This document shows positions 8,793-17,494 of a stretch of DNA of 64,000 bases, piece by piece; the first letter of the stretch is position 1, and every line of letters begins with the position of its first letter. Made by a program: the position numbers and the translations under genes. The DNA comes from UBA7239 sp035430165 (lineage in GTDB: Bacteria; Pseudomonadota; Gammaproteobacteria; Pseudomonadales; UBA7239). The stretch is from NCBI GenBank assembly GCA_035430165.1, contig DAOMGE010000003.1, positions 42,749 to 106,748 on the forward strand. Direction: 5' to 3'. The notes beneath the pieces are model-generated. The model made no database searches and was not told where the DNA came from. It saw nothing but the letters and a program-made list of their open reading frames with translations.

Positions 8793-10297
8793 GTGGGCAA
8801 CGATATCGCTGGCAAAAACAACACCGTAGGCAAAAATGTTGTTGTGCTGGGCACCCAGTGGGGTGATGAGGGCAAGGGCAAGATTGTCGATTTGCTGACN
8901 NNNNNNNNNNNNNNNNNNNNNNNNNNNNNNNNNNNNNNNNNNNNNNNNNNNNNNNNNNNNNNNNNNNNNNNNNNNNNNNNNNNNNNNNNNNNNNNNNNNT
9001 GCTGGGCACCCAGTGGGGTGATGAGGGCAAGGGCAAGATTGTCGATTTGCTGACAGATCAGGCAGAAATTGTTGCGCGTTTCCAGGGCGGCCATAACGCC
9101 GGCCACACACTGGTTATCGACGGCAAGAAAACCGTATTGCACCTGATTCCGTCCGGCGTGTTGCGGGATGGTGTGTTGTGCCTGATCGGCAACGGTGTGG
9201 TGCTGGCACCCGATGCGCTGCTGAAAGAGATCAAGGGACTTGAGGCGAGTGGCATTCCGGTGCGTGAGCGTTTGCGTTTGTCGCCTGCCTGTCCGTTGAT
9301 TTTGCCGCACCATGTGGCACTCGACCAGGCGCGTGAACTGGCGCGTGGTGCTGGCAAGATTGGCACTACTGGCCGCGGTATCGGTCCTGCCTACGAAGAT
9401 AAAGTGGCGCGTCGCGGTTTGCGTCTCGGTGATCTGCGCAATGAAAAAGCGTTTGCTGAAAAATTGCGCGTTGTGCTCGAATACCACAACTTCATGTTGA
9501 CCGAATATTACAAAGTCGCCGCCGTGGATTTCCAGAAAACACTGGATGAAGTGTTGGCGCAAGCGAAAGAAATTTTGCCTATGATGGCGGACGTCACCGC
9601 CATCCTGCACGATGCCCGCGCACGCGGCGCCAATATTTTGTTTGAAGGCGCGCAAGGCTCCTTGCTCGATATCGATCACGGCACCTATCCGTTTGTAACG
9701 TCATCCAATACCACGGCGGGCGGCACCGCTACCGGTTCCGGTTTTGGCCCTCTCTATCTCGATTACGTACTCGGGATTACCAAGGCTTACACCACGCGCG
9801 TAGGTTCTGGCCCGTTTCCAACCGAACTGCCTTATGACGCAGCGAGTGATACAGGTGATGCCATCGGCAAACACCTCGGCACCATCGGCCACGAGTTTGG
9901 TGCAACAACCGGTCGTCAGCGTCGCTGCGGCTGGTTTGATGCCGTGGCTGTGCGCAAGGCGATCCAGATCAACAGTGTTTCCGGTTTGTGTCTCACCAAA
10001 CTGGATGTGCTGGATGGTTTACAGGAAGTGAAAATCTGCACCGCGTATCACGATGCGCATGGCAACACCGTGTCGCCGCAACACAGCGATGATTACGAAG
10101 GTATCGTCTCGGTGTATGAAACCATGCCGGGTTGGAGTGAATCCACCATCGGCGCCAAGACACTGGATGAATTGCCGCAGGCCGCGCGCAATTACATCAA
10201 ACGTCTGGAAGTGCTGACCGGCGCGCCGATCCACATTATTTCTACAGGGCCGGATCGCGTGGAAACCATCGTGTTGCAGCATGCGTTTAATGAGTAA
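8793..10297 (+). CDS. purA: Adenylosuccinate synthetase (interrupted by an assembly gap)
   Basis: Makes adenylosuccinate from IMP, aspartate and GTP in AMP synthesis. GTG 8793 follows a GGAG site. The N-terminal P-loop GTQWGDEGKGKIVDLL is seen twice, before and after 100 N; later motifs include FQGGHNAGHT, TTGRGIGPAYEDK and QRRCGWFDA. If the duplicated 55 bases and the N run are collapsed (155 bases), the frame is restored and the product is 449 residues, a little longer than the usual 430 because of about 12 extra N-terminal residues. I therefore regard the gene as intact and the break as an assembly artefact. It is followed by an intrinsic terminator. Confidence 0.95.
8900..8999. other. Assembly gap of 100 N inside purA
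   Basis: One hundred unknown bases. The 55 bases before it (8845-8899) are identical to the 55 bases after it (9000-9054), so the two contig ends overlap and the gap probably has no real length. Confidence 0.97.
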
Positions 10298-10308
10298 CTT
10301 TGGGTAAG

Positions 10309-10336
10309 GGTCGAATTTCCGGATTCGGCCTTGTTT
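10309..10336 (+). terminator. Intrinsic terminator of hisZ-purA
   Basis: An 8-bp stem GGTCGAAT/ATTCGGCC (one T-G pair) with loop TTCCGG is followed by TTGTTT, 11 bases after the purA stop. Confidence 0.7.
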
Positions 10337-10442
10337 CAATACGGGATCAATCAGGACTAACCCGCTTTTATATCGAGAATACACCTGGAATTTCTATGCT
10401 GGATTTGCCAGATGCAAAAGATAATTTCAGAGAAGGTTTTTT

Positions 10443-10721
10443 ATGAAACCGGAAAATAATCGAAAATTAATCTCCGTATTGCCATTGTTTGCGTTTCTGG
10501 TTTTCAGTGTGATTCCAGTCGAAAGTGAGATTTTTGGCTTGATCGTCAGGTTTTTTATTTTAATCTCCCCTATGGTAGGCCTGTATTTTTCAATAAGATT
10601 TTTACGTGTTTCTGAAAGCGCTGTTATATCGATGGGTTTTATATTGGCGATATCGCTATATTCTCTGCTTGAGGCTTTTGTCATTTATATAGAAGCGGTA
10701 AAGTTTCTTGGCGGACGCTAA
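10443..10721 (+). CDS. Small hydrophobic membrane protein, unknown function
   Basis: A 92-residue predicted inner-membrane protein with three or four hydrophobic segments (about residues 10-25, 29-52, 58-84). I do not recognise a family. The ATG is preceded by a good ribosome site, GAGAAGG, 7 bases upstream, which supports a real gene. The region is visibly richer in A and T than its neighbours, and it lies between the purA terminator and the convergent chrA, ending 3 bases from it. AT content suggests later acquisition or relaxed constraint, but both are inference. Confidence 0.6.
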   Translation: MKPENNRKLISVLPLFAFLVFSVIPVESEIFGLIVRFFILISPMVGLYFSIRFLRVSESAVISMGFILAISLYSLLEAFVIYIEAVKFLGGR

Positions 10722-10724
10722 CGT

Positions 10725-12077
10725 TCAGTACTGTGTCTCCAGAAAAGCTATCCATTGTGACAACAGGCCGGCTGCGGCGCATACAGCAATCACATGAATC
10801 ACATTGCGTTTGTAGCGGAACAATGCGACAGCGGCGGCGATGGCTATCACGGCAGAGATCCAGTCAAAACGTTCGCTGAAGCCGTGCGGCCATAACACGT
10901 GGTAACCAAAAAACAAGGCAAGATTGAGAATGACGCCGACAACGGCAGCGGTGATGGCGGTTAACGGCGCGGTGAATTTCAGATCGTTGTGGGTGGATTC
11001 CACCAGCGGGCCGCCAGCGAGAATAAAAAGGAATGACGGCAAAAACGTAAACCACGTCACCAGTGTGGCGCCTGCGGCACCGGCAGCAAACAACAGCTGC
11101 GATCCAAATACTGCCTTCGCATACGCGCCGACAAATCCGACAAATGCGACCACCATGATCAATGGTCCCGGTGTGGTTTCACCCAGGGCGAGCCCGTCAA
11201 TCATTTGTGGTGCAGTCAGCCACTGGTGATGATCGACAGCGCCTTGATACATGTAAGGCAACACCGCGTAGGCGCCACCAAATGTCAGCAACGCCGCTTT
11301 GGTAAAAAACCAGCTCATTTGTGTGAGCACAGCATCCCAGCCACACAGCAGCGTGAGTGCGGCCATCGGCACAACCCACAACAGCAAGCCGACGATTACC
11401 ACGCGCAATAGTTTTCCGGTGCTGAACAAAGCGTGTGCCGGTGTCGGTGTGTTGTCATCAATGATAGCGGGGCCAAACGATTTGTCGGCAGCGGCATGTC
11501 CGCCGCCGGTCTTGAATGTGTCCGGTGCGATACGACCACCGATGTAACCGATGATGGCAGCACCCAGCACAATCGCCGGGAATGGAACGTGACCGGCAAA
11601 AATGGCGATGAAAGACAATGCAGCAATCGCCCACAGGGTTTTGTTTTTCAGTGCGCGTGAGCCGATACGATGTGCAGCCTGCACGACGATTGCAGTGACT
11701 GCCGGTTTGATGCCATAAAAAATACCGGCGACGAGTGGCATTTCGCCGAAAGCAATATAAATCCACGACAGTGCAATCAGGATAAACAGGGACGGCAAGA
11801 CAAACAGCGCGCCCGCGATGATGCCGCCGCGTGCGCCGTGCATTAACCAGCCGATGTAGGTGGCGAGTTGTTGTGCTTCCGGGCCGGGTAACACCATGCA
11901 GAAATTGAGAGCGTGCAGGAAACGTTTTTCTGAAATCCAGCGGCGATTTTCCACCAGCTCCTGATGCATGATCGCGATCTGGCCGGCAGGCCCGCCGAAG
12001 CTGATGAAACCGAGTTTCAACCAGAAGTGGAACGCTTCCGTGAGGCTGACTGTTGTGTTGGTGAGTGTTCTGTTCAT
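10725..12077 (-). CDS. chrA: Chromate transporter ChrA (two-domain CHR family)
   Basis: A 450-residue inner-membrane protein. Two homologous halves are seen: the first contains KLGFISFGGPAGQIAIMH and NFCMVLPGPEAQQLATYIGW, the second ALLTFGGAYAVLPYMYQGAV and LALGETTPGPLIMVVAFVGFVGAY. These FGG and PGP motifs define the CHR family. Members export chromate or related oxyanions by proton exchange, but many housekeeping members have no tested substrate. The start ATG overlaps the stop of the upstream MscS-like gene by 4 bases, implying co-translation with a mechanosensitive channel, an unusual partner. No chrB regulator is nearby. Confidence 0.9.
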   Translation of the reverse strand: MNRTLTNTTVSLTEAFHFWLKLGFISFGGPAGQIAIMHQELVENRRWISEKRFLHALNFCMVLPGPEAQQLATYIGWLMHGARGGIIAGALFVLPSLFILIALSWIYIAFGEMPLVAGIFYGIKPAVTAIVVQAAHRIGSRALKNKTLWAIAALSFIAIFAGHVPFPAIVLGAAIIGYIGGRIAPDTFKTGGGHAAADKSFGPAIIDDNTPTPAHALFSTGKLLRVVIVGLLLWVVPMAALTLLCGWDAVLTQMSWFFTKAALLTFGGAYAVLPYMYQGAVDHHQWLTAPQMIDGLALGETTPGPLIMVVAFVGFVGAYAKAVFGSQLLFAAGAAGATLVTWFTFLPSFLFILAGGPLVESTHNDLKFTAPLTAITAAVVGVILNLALFFGYHVLWPHGFSERFDWISAVIAIAAAVALFRYKRNVIHVIAVCAAAGLLSQWIAFLETQY

Positions 12078-13609
12078 CGTGTTTTTGTCTGTGCAGACAA
12101 GCCAAAGAAACGTTTGATGCCGGCGAGTATACGTGCCTCGTGTTCGGTGGCCGGCACCGGTTTTTCATTGCGGACTGCAGCGAGTTCATGTTCGCGTTCG
12201 CCCAGTATGCGGGCACAGCCTTCAGCGATTTCCGGACGTGCGCGCAGGATTTTTTCGAAGCTGGCTTTGTCCAGGCGATAACACAGTGCATCCGTTCTTG
12301 CTGTGACGGTTGCCCGGCGCGGTTCACCGGTCATCAATCCCATTTCACCAAATACCTGACCGGGACCGAGTGTGGTGAGATGCCGGCGCTGGGATTTTTC
12401 CGGCTCGTACCAGATATCAGCCTCGCCCGTGGCGATGAGATAGAGCCAGTGGGCAACCGCGCCTTGCCTTGTCATGACGTCGCCGCGAGTGAACGGGGTA
12501 GGGCGCAACGATTCCGCGAGCTCGTGCAGTTCGCTGTCATTCAGCTTGGCAAATATTTCTACGGCAGCGAGGGCGTGGATACGCTGCTGGATATCCTTGA
12601 TGTGTGCCTGCGCTTCCCGCTCGGCGTTCTCCGTGGTGATGTGTGTTTCCAGGCTGGGCCTGGCGAGCTGGAATCCTTGCCGCAACAGCGCGGAATAAAT
12701 ATGTACGCGCACATTGGAATCGGTGCTGTCATCGTGGTGCGGGTCGGTAAGCCAGTAGCGCAGCGCATAGATTGTCGAACCGTCGTTGTAGTCCATGACA
12801 ATGCATTGCGGGGCCGGTTTGTCGGCAACGTATTCAATTTCGGCGTCGCGAACGGCTTTCTCCACACAGGCAATCACCTGTTGTGGCGGGATCGGGTAAT
12901 TGAGCGGGAAATAGACCCAGCGCCGGAAATGCGGACGCTCGGCAGAGGAAAACACATCCACCTTGGATTTCATCAGCAGCGTATTGGGAATGACAATGAC
13001 ATCGCCGTTGTTGGTGAGTACCGCTGTGTGTCGCCAGTGGACTTCAATAACACAGCCCCTGATGTCGTCGACCTTGATCCAGTCGCCGATGCGTACGGAA
13101 TTGTCGAGTTGCAAGGCGATACCGCCGAGGATATTGCCCAGCGTTTCCTGCATCGAGAAGGCGATAATGCCAGTGATGACAGCGGACGTCGTGATCATGC
13201 TGCTGAGATCCAGTCCGGCGTTGCGCAAGCGGAACAGGTTCCAGCCGATATAGGCGGCGACCAGCAACAGGTCTTCGGCAATGCGCGGTGGCACCAGTCC
13301 CAGCGAGGGCAACAGTACGCGAAAAAACGCGAGACCGCCCAGGCGAATCAGCAGTATTCCCATCACCAGTATTGATAGCGATTCGCACAACGCAGCGGCA
13401 GTCTGGTAGCCGACAAAGGGCAGCACGTAAGACGCAGCGGCGATCAGCAGGCACAACAGGGCGATGAAGGCGTGCTGCTGCAGGATGGCGCGACTTTCCG
13501 GCAATTTGCGCAGCAACAGGAACTGTAACAGGGCGGCAACTGCCAACGCTTCCAGCCAGCCATAGCGGGAAAGGATTTCGGGGTTCACACGTGCCTCCCT
13601 GAAGAGCAT
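12074..13609 (-). CDS. MscS-family mechanosensitive channel with C-terminal cyclic nucleotide-binding domain
   Basis: A 511-residue fusion. The N-terminal part has about four hydrophobic segments, then the MscS pore and beta domain (roughly residues 130-320; FSMQETLGNILGGIALQLDNSVRIGDWIKVDDIRGCVIEVHWRHT). Residues about 350-480 form a CNBD: TRQGAVAHWLYLIATGEADIW, then GPGQVFGEMGLMTGEPRRATVTARTDALCYRLDK, with the GE and RRAT residues expected in the phosphate-binding cassette. Family knowledge: such fusions (bCNG-type) are ligand-gated relatives of MscS, often with weak mechanosensitivity. It heads a two-gene operon with chrA. Divergent from lgt. Confidence 0.9.
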   Translation of the reverse strand: MLFREARVNPEILSRYGWLEALAVAALLQFLLLRKLPESRAILQQHAFIALLCLLIAAASYVLPFVGYQTAAALCESLSILVMGILLIRLGGLAFFRVLLPSLGLVPPRIAEDLLLVAAYIGWNLFRLRNAGLDLSSMITTSAVITGIIAFSMQETLGNILGGIALQLDNSVRIGDWIKVDDIRGCVIEVHWRHTAVLTNNGDVIVIPNTLLMKSKVDVFSSAERPHFRRWVYFPLNYPIPPQQVIACVEKAVRDAEIEYVADKPAPQCIVMDYNDGSTIYALRYWLTDPHHDDSTDSNVRVHIYSALLRQGFQLARPSLETHITTENAEREAQAHIKDIQQRIHALAAVEIFAKLNDSELHELAESLRPTPFTRGDVMTRQGAVAHWLYLIATGEADIWYEPEKSQRRHLTTLGPGQVFGEMGLMTGEPRRATVTARTDALCYRLDKASFEKILRARPEIAEGCARILGEREHELAAVRNEKPVPATEHEARILAGIKRFFGLSAQTKTR

Positions 13610-13684
13610 TGTTGCGATGATGCTAGTCTAACGCGCAGCCAGCCATTAAGCTTGCGGCTCATTAATTTCCAGACTTGTTTCCCC

Positions 13685-14503
13685 ATGTTGGCTTATCCAC
13701 AGATCGATCCGGTCATCGTCAGTATCGGCCCTTATTTCGGGGTTGGTCCGCTCGCCGTGCACTGGTATGGCGTCATGTATTTGCTGGGTCTGGCAGCGGC
13801 GTGGCTGGTCTCGTGGCGGCGCATGCTGGCTGGCAATGCACCAGTGAAAACGCGTGAGGAAGTCGATGACCTGATTTTTTACGGCGCGTTGGGTGTGATA
13901 CTCGGTGGACGCATCGGTTACATCCTGTTCTACCAGCTGGATATGTTCCTTGAAAATCCGCTCTGGTTGTTCAGGATTAACCAGGGTGGCATGTCATTTC
14001 ACGGTGGTTTGCTCGGCGTGATCATTGCGTTGGGATTGTATGCGCGACGACTGGGTGTGACATTTTTTACGCTGCTGGATTTTGTGGCGCCACTGGTGCC
14101 GATCGGGCTTGGCCTCGGTCGCCTGGGTAATTTTATCAACCAGGAATTATGGGGGCGTGCGACCGATGTGGCATGGGCAATGGTATTTCCGGCGGATCCG
14201 CTGCATCTGGCACGACACCCGTCGCAGTTGTACCAGTTTGCACTCGAAGGTGTTGCGTTGTTTATTCTATTGCAGGTTTTTTCACGCATGAAAATGCCGG
14301 TTGGCATGGTGTCCGGTTTTTTTCTCGCGTTTTATGCGTTGTTCCGCTTCAGCGTGGAATTTTTTCGTGAACCGGATGCGCAGATCGGATACGAATTGCT
14401 CGGCTGGATGACGCGTGGTCAGGAATTGTGTGTGCCGATGTTTATTGCCGGCATAGTGATTTGTGTATGGTCTGTTACCAAGAAAAAACCGGCAGGTGTT
14501 TGA
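13685..14503 (+). CDS. lgt: Prolipoprotein diacylglyceryl transferase
   Basis: Inner-membrane enzyme that attaches diacylglycerol from phosphatidylglycerol to the lipobox cysteine of prolipoproteins; 272 residues. The signature GRLGNFINQELWGR is present, with HWYGVMYLLG and FHGGLLG earlier. I start at ATG 13685 (MLAYPQIDPV), matching the usual N-terminus, not at the longer in-frame start at 13652. Seven hydrophobic segments fit the known topology. Its stop overlaps the thyA start (TGATG), the conserved lgt-thyA pair. Confidence 0.95.
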   Translation: MLAYPQIDPVIVSIGPYFGVGPLAVHWYGVMYLLGLAAAWLVSWRRMLAGNAPVKTREEVDDLIFYGALGVILGGRIGYILFYQLDMFLENPLWLFRINQGGMSFHGGLLGVIIALGLYARRLGVTFFTLLDFVAPLVPIGLGLGRLGNFINQELWGRATDVAWAMVFPADPLHLARHPSQLYQFALEGVALFILLQVFSRMKMPVGMVSGFFLAFYALFRFSVEFFREPDAQIGYELLGWMTRGQELCVPMFIAGIVICVWSVTKKKPAGV

Positions 14504-15297
14504 TGCAACAGTATCTTGATCTTATGCGCCATGTGCGCGATAACGGTGTAGTGAAAACCGACAGGACCGGTACGGGTACCATCAGTGTGTTTGGTTACCA
14601 GATGCGCTTCAATCTTGCGGATGGTTTTCCATTGCTGACCACCAAGAAGTTGCATGTCAAATCCATTATTCATGAATTGCTCTGGTTTCTCGCCGGCGAT
14701 ACCAATATCAAATATCTGCAAGACAACGGTGTGAAAATCTGGGACGAGTGGGCCGATGCCAACGGCGAACTCGGGCCGGTTTATGGCCACCAGTGGCGCT
14801 CATGGCCAGATGGCAAGGGAGGCACCATTGACCAGATTGCGCAGCTGATAGAGATGATCAAAAAAAATCCGGATTCACGCCGTTTGCTGGTGAGTGCATG
14901 GAATGTGGCAGAAGTGAACCAGATGGCGTTGCCGCCATGCCATACCCTGTTCCAGTTTTATGTGGCGAATGGGAAATTGTCCTGCCAGTTATACCAGCGC
15001 AGTGCGGATATTTTTCTCGGTGTGCCATTCAATATTGCTTCCTATGCATTGCTGACCCTGATGATTGCACAAGTTTGTGATTTACAGCCGGGTGAATTTG
15101 TCCATACCTTTGGGGATGCGCATCTGTACAGCAATCATCTCGAGCAAGTGGAATTGCAGCTGCAGCGCACGCCAACTGCCTTGCCGCGCATGCACATCAA
15201 TCCTGGCGTAAAAAATATTTTTGATTTCACGTTCGGGGATTTTGAATTGCAGGATTACAGCGCCCAGCCACATATTGCCGCGCCGGTAGCTGTGTAA
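14503..15297 (+). CDS. thyA: Thymidylate synthase
   Basis: Converts dUMP and methylenetetrahydrofolate to dTMP and dihydrofolate. From ATG 14503 it is 264 residues, the same length as the E. coli enzyme. The catalytic cysteine is in ALPPCHTLFQFYV, with RRLLVSAWNV and QRSADIFLGVPFNIASYALL also present. It is translationally coupled to lgt (TGATG) and folA (TAATG). The tight coupling with folA makes sense because ThyA produces the dihydrofolate that FolA reduces. Confidence 0.97.
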   Translation: MQQYLDLMRHVRDNGVVKTDRTGTGTISVFGYQMRFNLADGFPLLTTKKLHVKSIIHELLWFLAGDTNIKYLQDNGVKIWDEWADANGELGPVYGHQWRSWPDGKGGTIDQIAQLIEMIKKNPDSRRLLVSAWNVAEVNQMALPPCHTLFQFYVANGKLSCQLYQRSADIFLGVPFNIASYALLTLMIAQVCDLQPGEFVHTFGDAHLYSNHLEQVELQLQRTPTALPRMHINPGVKNIFDFTFGDFELQDYSAQPHIAAPVAV

Positions 15298-15809
15298 TGG
15301 CTGGACGCAAACTGGCGTTGATTGTTGCGCGCACACGCAACGGGGTGATTGGTCGTGACAACGGTATGCCGTGGCATTTGCCGGAAGACTTGCGCTATTT
15401 CAAGCGTGTGACCATGAACAAGCCCGTGATCATGGGCCGCAACACCTGGGAATCCCTCGGCAAACCGTTGCCGGGTCGCGACAATATTGTGGTGACGCGC
15501 AATGAAGATTTTTACGCGCACGGTGCGACAGTGGTGAATGACATGGATACGGCGTTGTTGCTGGCCGATTCGCTGGCAGCCGCGCGCGGTGTCGATGAAA
15601 TCATGGTGATTGGTGGTGCACAGATTTATCGCGAGGTGATGCCGTGTATTGATCGGGCTTATGTCACCGAAATTGATGCAGACATCGACGGCGATACATT
15701 TTTTCCCGCACTCAATCCGGCAGAATGGAAAGAGTCCGCGCGGGAAAATCATGCGGCATGCGAGAAGAATCCCTATCCCTACAGTTTTGTGATACTGGAA
15801 AGACAGTGA
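15297..15809 (+). CDS. folA: Dihydrofolate reductase
   Basis: Regenerates tetrahydrofolate from dihydrofolate using NADPH; 170 residues. The N-terminal LALIVARTRNGVIGRDNGMPWHLPEDLRYFK includes the catalytic acidic residue in LPEDL, and NKPVIMGRNTWESLGKPLPGR and VIGGAQIYREVMP are the NADPH-binding segments. One-base overlap with thyA. The final gene of the lgt-thyA-folA operon. Confidence 0.96.
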   Translation: MAGRKLALIVARTRNGVIGRDNGMPWHLPEDLRYFKRVTMNKPVIMGRNTWESLGKPLPGRDNIVVTRNEDFYAHGATVVNDMDTALLLADSLAAARGVDEIMVIGGAQIYREVMPCIDRAYVTEIDADIDGDTFFPALNPAEWKESARENHAACEKNPYPYSFVILERQ

Positions 15810-15811
15810 TC

Positions 15812-15856
15812 CTCTTCCGCCGCGACGCGGCACCTTCTCCCCTGAAGGGAGGGAAA
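15812..15856. repeat. GC-rich dispersed-repeat-like element after folA
   Basis: The short region between convergent folA and the radical SAM gene contains two hairpin-forming parts, CCGCCGCGACGCGG and CTCCCCTGAAGGGAG. The sequence resembles the family of short intergenic repeats with a CACCTTCTCCC core seen in many proteobacteria. Only one copy was noticed in this window, so repeat status is inferred. Confidence 0.35.
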
Positions 15857-15866
15857 AAGAGAGTGG

Positions 15867-17354
15867 TCAGAAAGAAATGCCCGTGAAAGAAATATAATCC
15901 GTATTGTTGATCATCCGATCCAGCAAGTGGTGATCCTTGCGATATTTCGGATCGTTGGCGATGGCACGGATTTCATCGCGCGGGATGTCGGAGCGCGTCA
16001 GCAAATACAGCTTGTGGTAATAATCATAATCTTCCGACGTCAGGATTTTTTGTTGACGCGCAATCATGTCGGTCTCATCCACTTCGCGCGTGAAATCGTA
16101 GGTCGGGAAGTTGGTCATTTCGCCAAAGCCCATGATGTTGATGCCGAGCGGCATTTCCATCATGAACTCGAAGGTTGCGCGCAAGTCTTCCTCCGTTTCA
16201 AACGGCACCTTGGTAATCATTTCAAAGAAGCCTTTTACTTCAGGACCCAGGCTGATGATTTCATCGGCGGCTTGCAGTACGCGTTTCACTTCGGTCGGGC
16301 GATTGAAATGTTCTTTCAGGATACGTGCGCTACCTGATTGCACGCCCATGGTGATGGAAATCATGCCGGCGTCTTTCAGCAGGTGCAGGGTTTCCATGGT
16401 GTGTGTGGTTGGATAGGTGTAACACCAGAACGGCAAGCCGATCTCGGCTTTGTAGCGAGGCAGGAATTCTTTCAGCCAGCGTGGGTTGACGGTGAAAACC
16501 GGGTCATAGAACAGGATCGATTTGATCGCGAGATTCTGTTTTGCCCACAACAGTTCTTCAATGATGGAGTCGACACATTTACGGCGCAGGGAGCCTTTTT
16601 TACCGAACAGATCCTGGTAGCGGGATTCGCCGCAAAATGAACATGAAAACGGGCAGCCCCGTTGTGTCATGATCGGGTATTCCTCTTTCAGGTTATGCGG
16701 ATAGATGCCAATCCGTTTGCCCTTGTAATTGTTGATATGGACGTAGCGCTCAAGATGCCAGTCGGGAATCGCGATTGTATCCAGGTCGAGCAGGGGGCGA
16801 TTCGGGTTCTTGATAATTTCGCCGTCCTTGCCATGTGCCCAGGTGCCGTGGATGTCGGTGATGTCGGCACCTGCATCCAGTTTGTTGGCGAGTTCGACAA
16901 TGACTTCCTCACCTTCGTTGATGCAGATAAGGTCGGTGAGCTGGATGCAGCGATCAGGTTCCAGTGTTGGCCCGTAACCTCCCCAGATAAAGGGAATATC
17001 AAAATGCTTTTTCAGTTCGTCGTTGACGCGTGCCACTTCCTTGATATTGCCTGACAGTACGTTGAAACCGATAGCATCCGGTTGGAATTCTTTCAGGTCT
17101 TCAATCAGCAGGCGGAATTCTTTTTCCGTGAAAGGGCGGTAGCAATTCCAGATTTTTTTGGTGCCGTTGGCAGCAATGAATACGCCGGGATAATCAGTAA
17201 CTTCGTATTCGTCTTTTTTATCGTAATTGACGATGTGGTGATCCTTGAAGTTGATAACACGGGAGTCGTGTCCCGCGCGCTGTAATTCTGCAGACAGCTG
17301 TGCGGTGGCCAGATTGAGGCCAGTAAAAAGCTTGATAAGCGCAATGCGTGCCAT
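15867..17354 (-). CDS. Cobalamin-binding radical SAM protein, function unknown
   Basis: A 495-residue protein. Residues about 1-150 look like a B12-binding Rossmann domain (LIKLFTGLNLATAQLSAELQRAGHDSRV near the start and FIWGGYGPTLEPDRC later), although the DxHxxG cobalamin motif is not evident. The radical SAM core follows, with the iron-sulfur motif C234-P-F-S-C238-S-F-C241. This architecture covers methylases (HpnP, Fom3-like), cyclases (BchE) and other chemistries. The gene stands alone: no biosynthetic neighbours are seen, and the SDR gene upstream is 140 bases away. The substrate cannot be deduced. The 140-base upstream region contains an inverted repeat that may control it. Confidence 0.85.
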   Translation of the reverse strand: MARIALIKLFTGLNLATAQLSAELQRAGHDSRVINFKDHHIVNYDKKDEYEVTDYPGVFIAANGTKKIWNCYRPFTEKEFRLLIEDLKEFQPDAIGFNVLSGNIKEVARVNDELKKHFDIPFIWGGYGPTLEPDRCIQLTDLICINEGEEVIVELANKLDAGADITDIHGTWAHGKDGEIIKNPNRPLLDLDTIAIPDWHLERYVHINNYKGKRIGIYPHNLKEEYPIMTQRGCPFSCSFCGESRYQDLFGKKGSLRRKCVDSIIEELLWAKQNLAIKSILFYDPVFTVNPRWLKEFLPRYKAEIGLPFWCYTYPTTHTMETLHLLKDAGMISITMGVQSGSARILKEHFNRPTEVKRVLQAADEIISLGPEVKGFFEMITKVPFETEEDLRATFEFMMEMPLGINIMGFGEMTNFPTYDFTREVDETDMIARQQKILTSEDYDYYHKLYLLTRSDIPRDEIRAIANDPKYRKDHHLLDRMINNTDYISFTGISF

Positions 17355-17405
17355 ACGTCAGAATCCGCGTTTTTTGTGGGTGTGTTGCGGTAAATAATGG
17401 GGTCG

Positions 17406-17420
17406 TGGTACACGTTACCA
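17406..17420. promoter_or_regulatory. Inverted repeat upstream of the radical SAM gene
   Basis: TGGTA-CACGT-TACCA is a perfect 5-bp inverted repeat around five bases, 52 bases upstream of the start at 17354. It is in a plausible operator position. The centre ACGT gives extra symmetry. The regulator is unknown. Confidence 0.35.
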
Positions 17421-17494
17421 TACCCGCATCCTTTAAAACAACCGGAGTAAAAACGGGGTGGATTTGCTGCGCAATTGCAAAAAAAGTGCGGTGT

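Noticed and set aside
9000..9054. Biological tandem duplication in purA
   Set aside because: Identical length and sequence next to exactly 100 N, with the frame restored on collapse, fit an assembly joint better.
7588..9679. Minus-strand frames running through the purA gap
   Set aside because: They depend on the N run and lie opposite hisZ and purA.
12065..13375. Long open frame opposite the MscS-CNBD gene (436 codons, + strand)
   Set aside because: It is antisense to a clear channel protein, is rich in Cys, His and Phe in unstructured order, and has no ribosome site; it is a codon-bias shadow.
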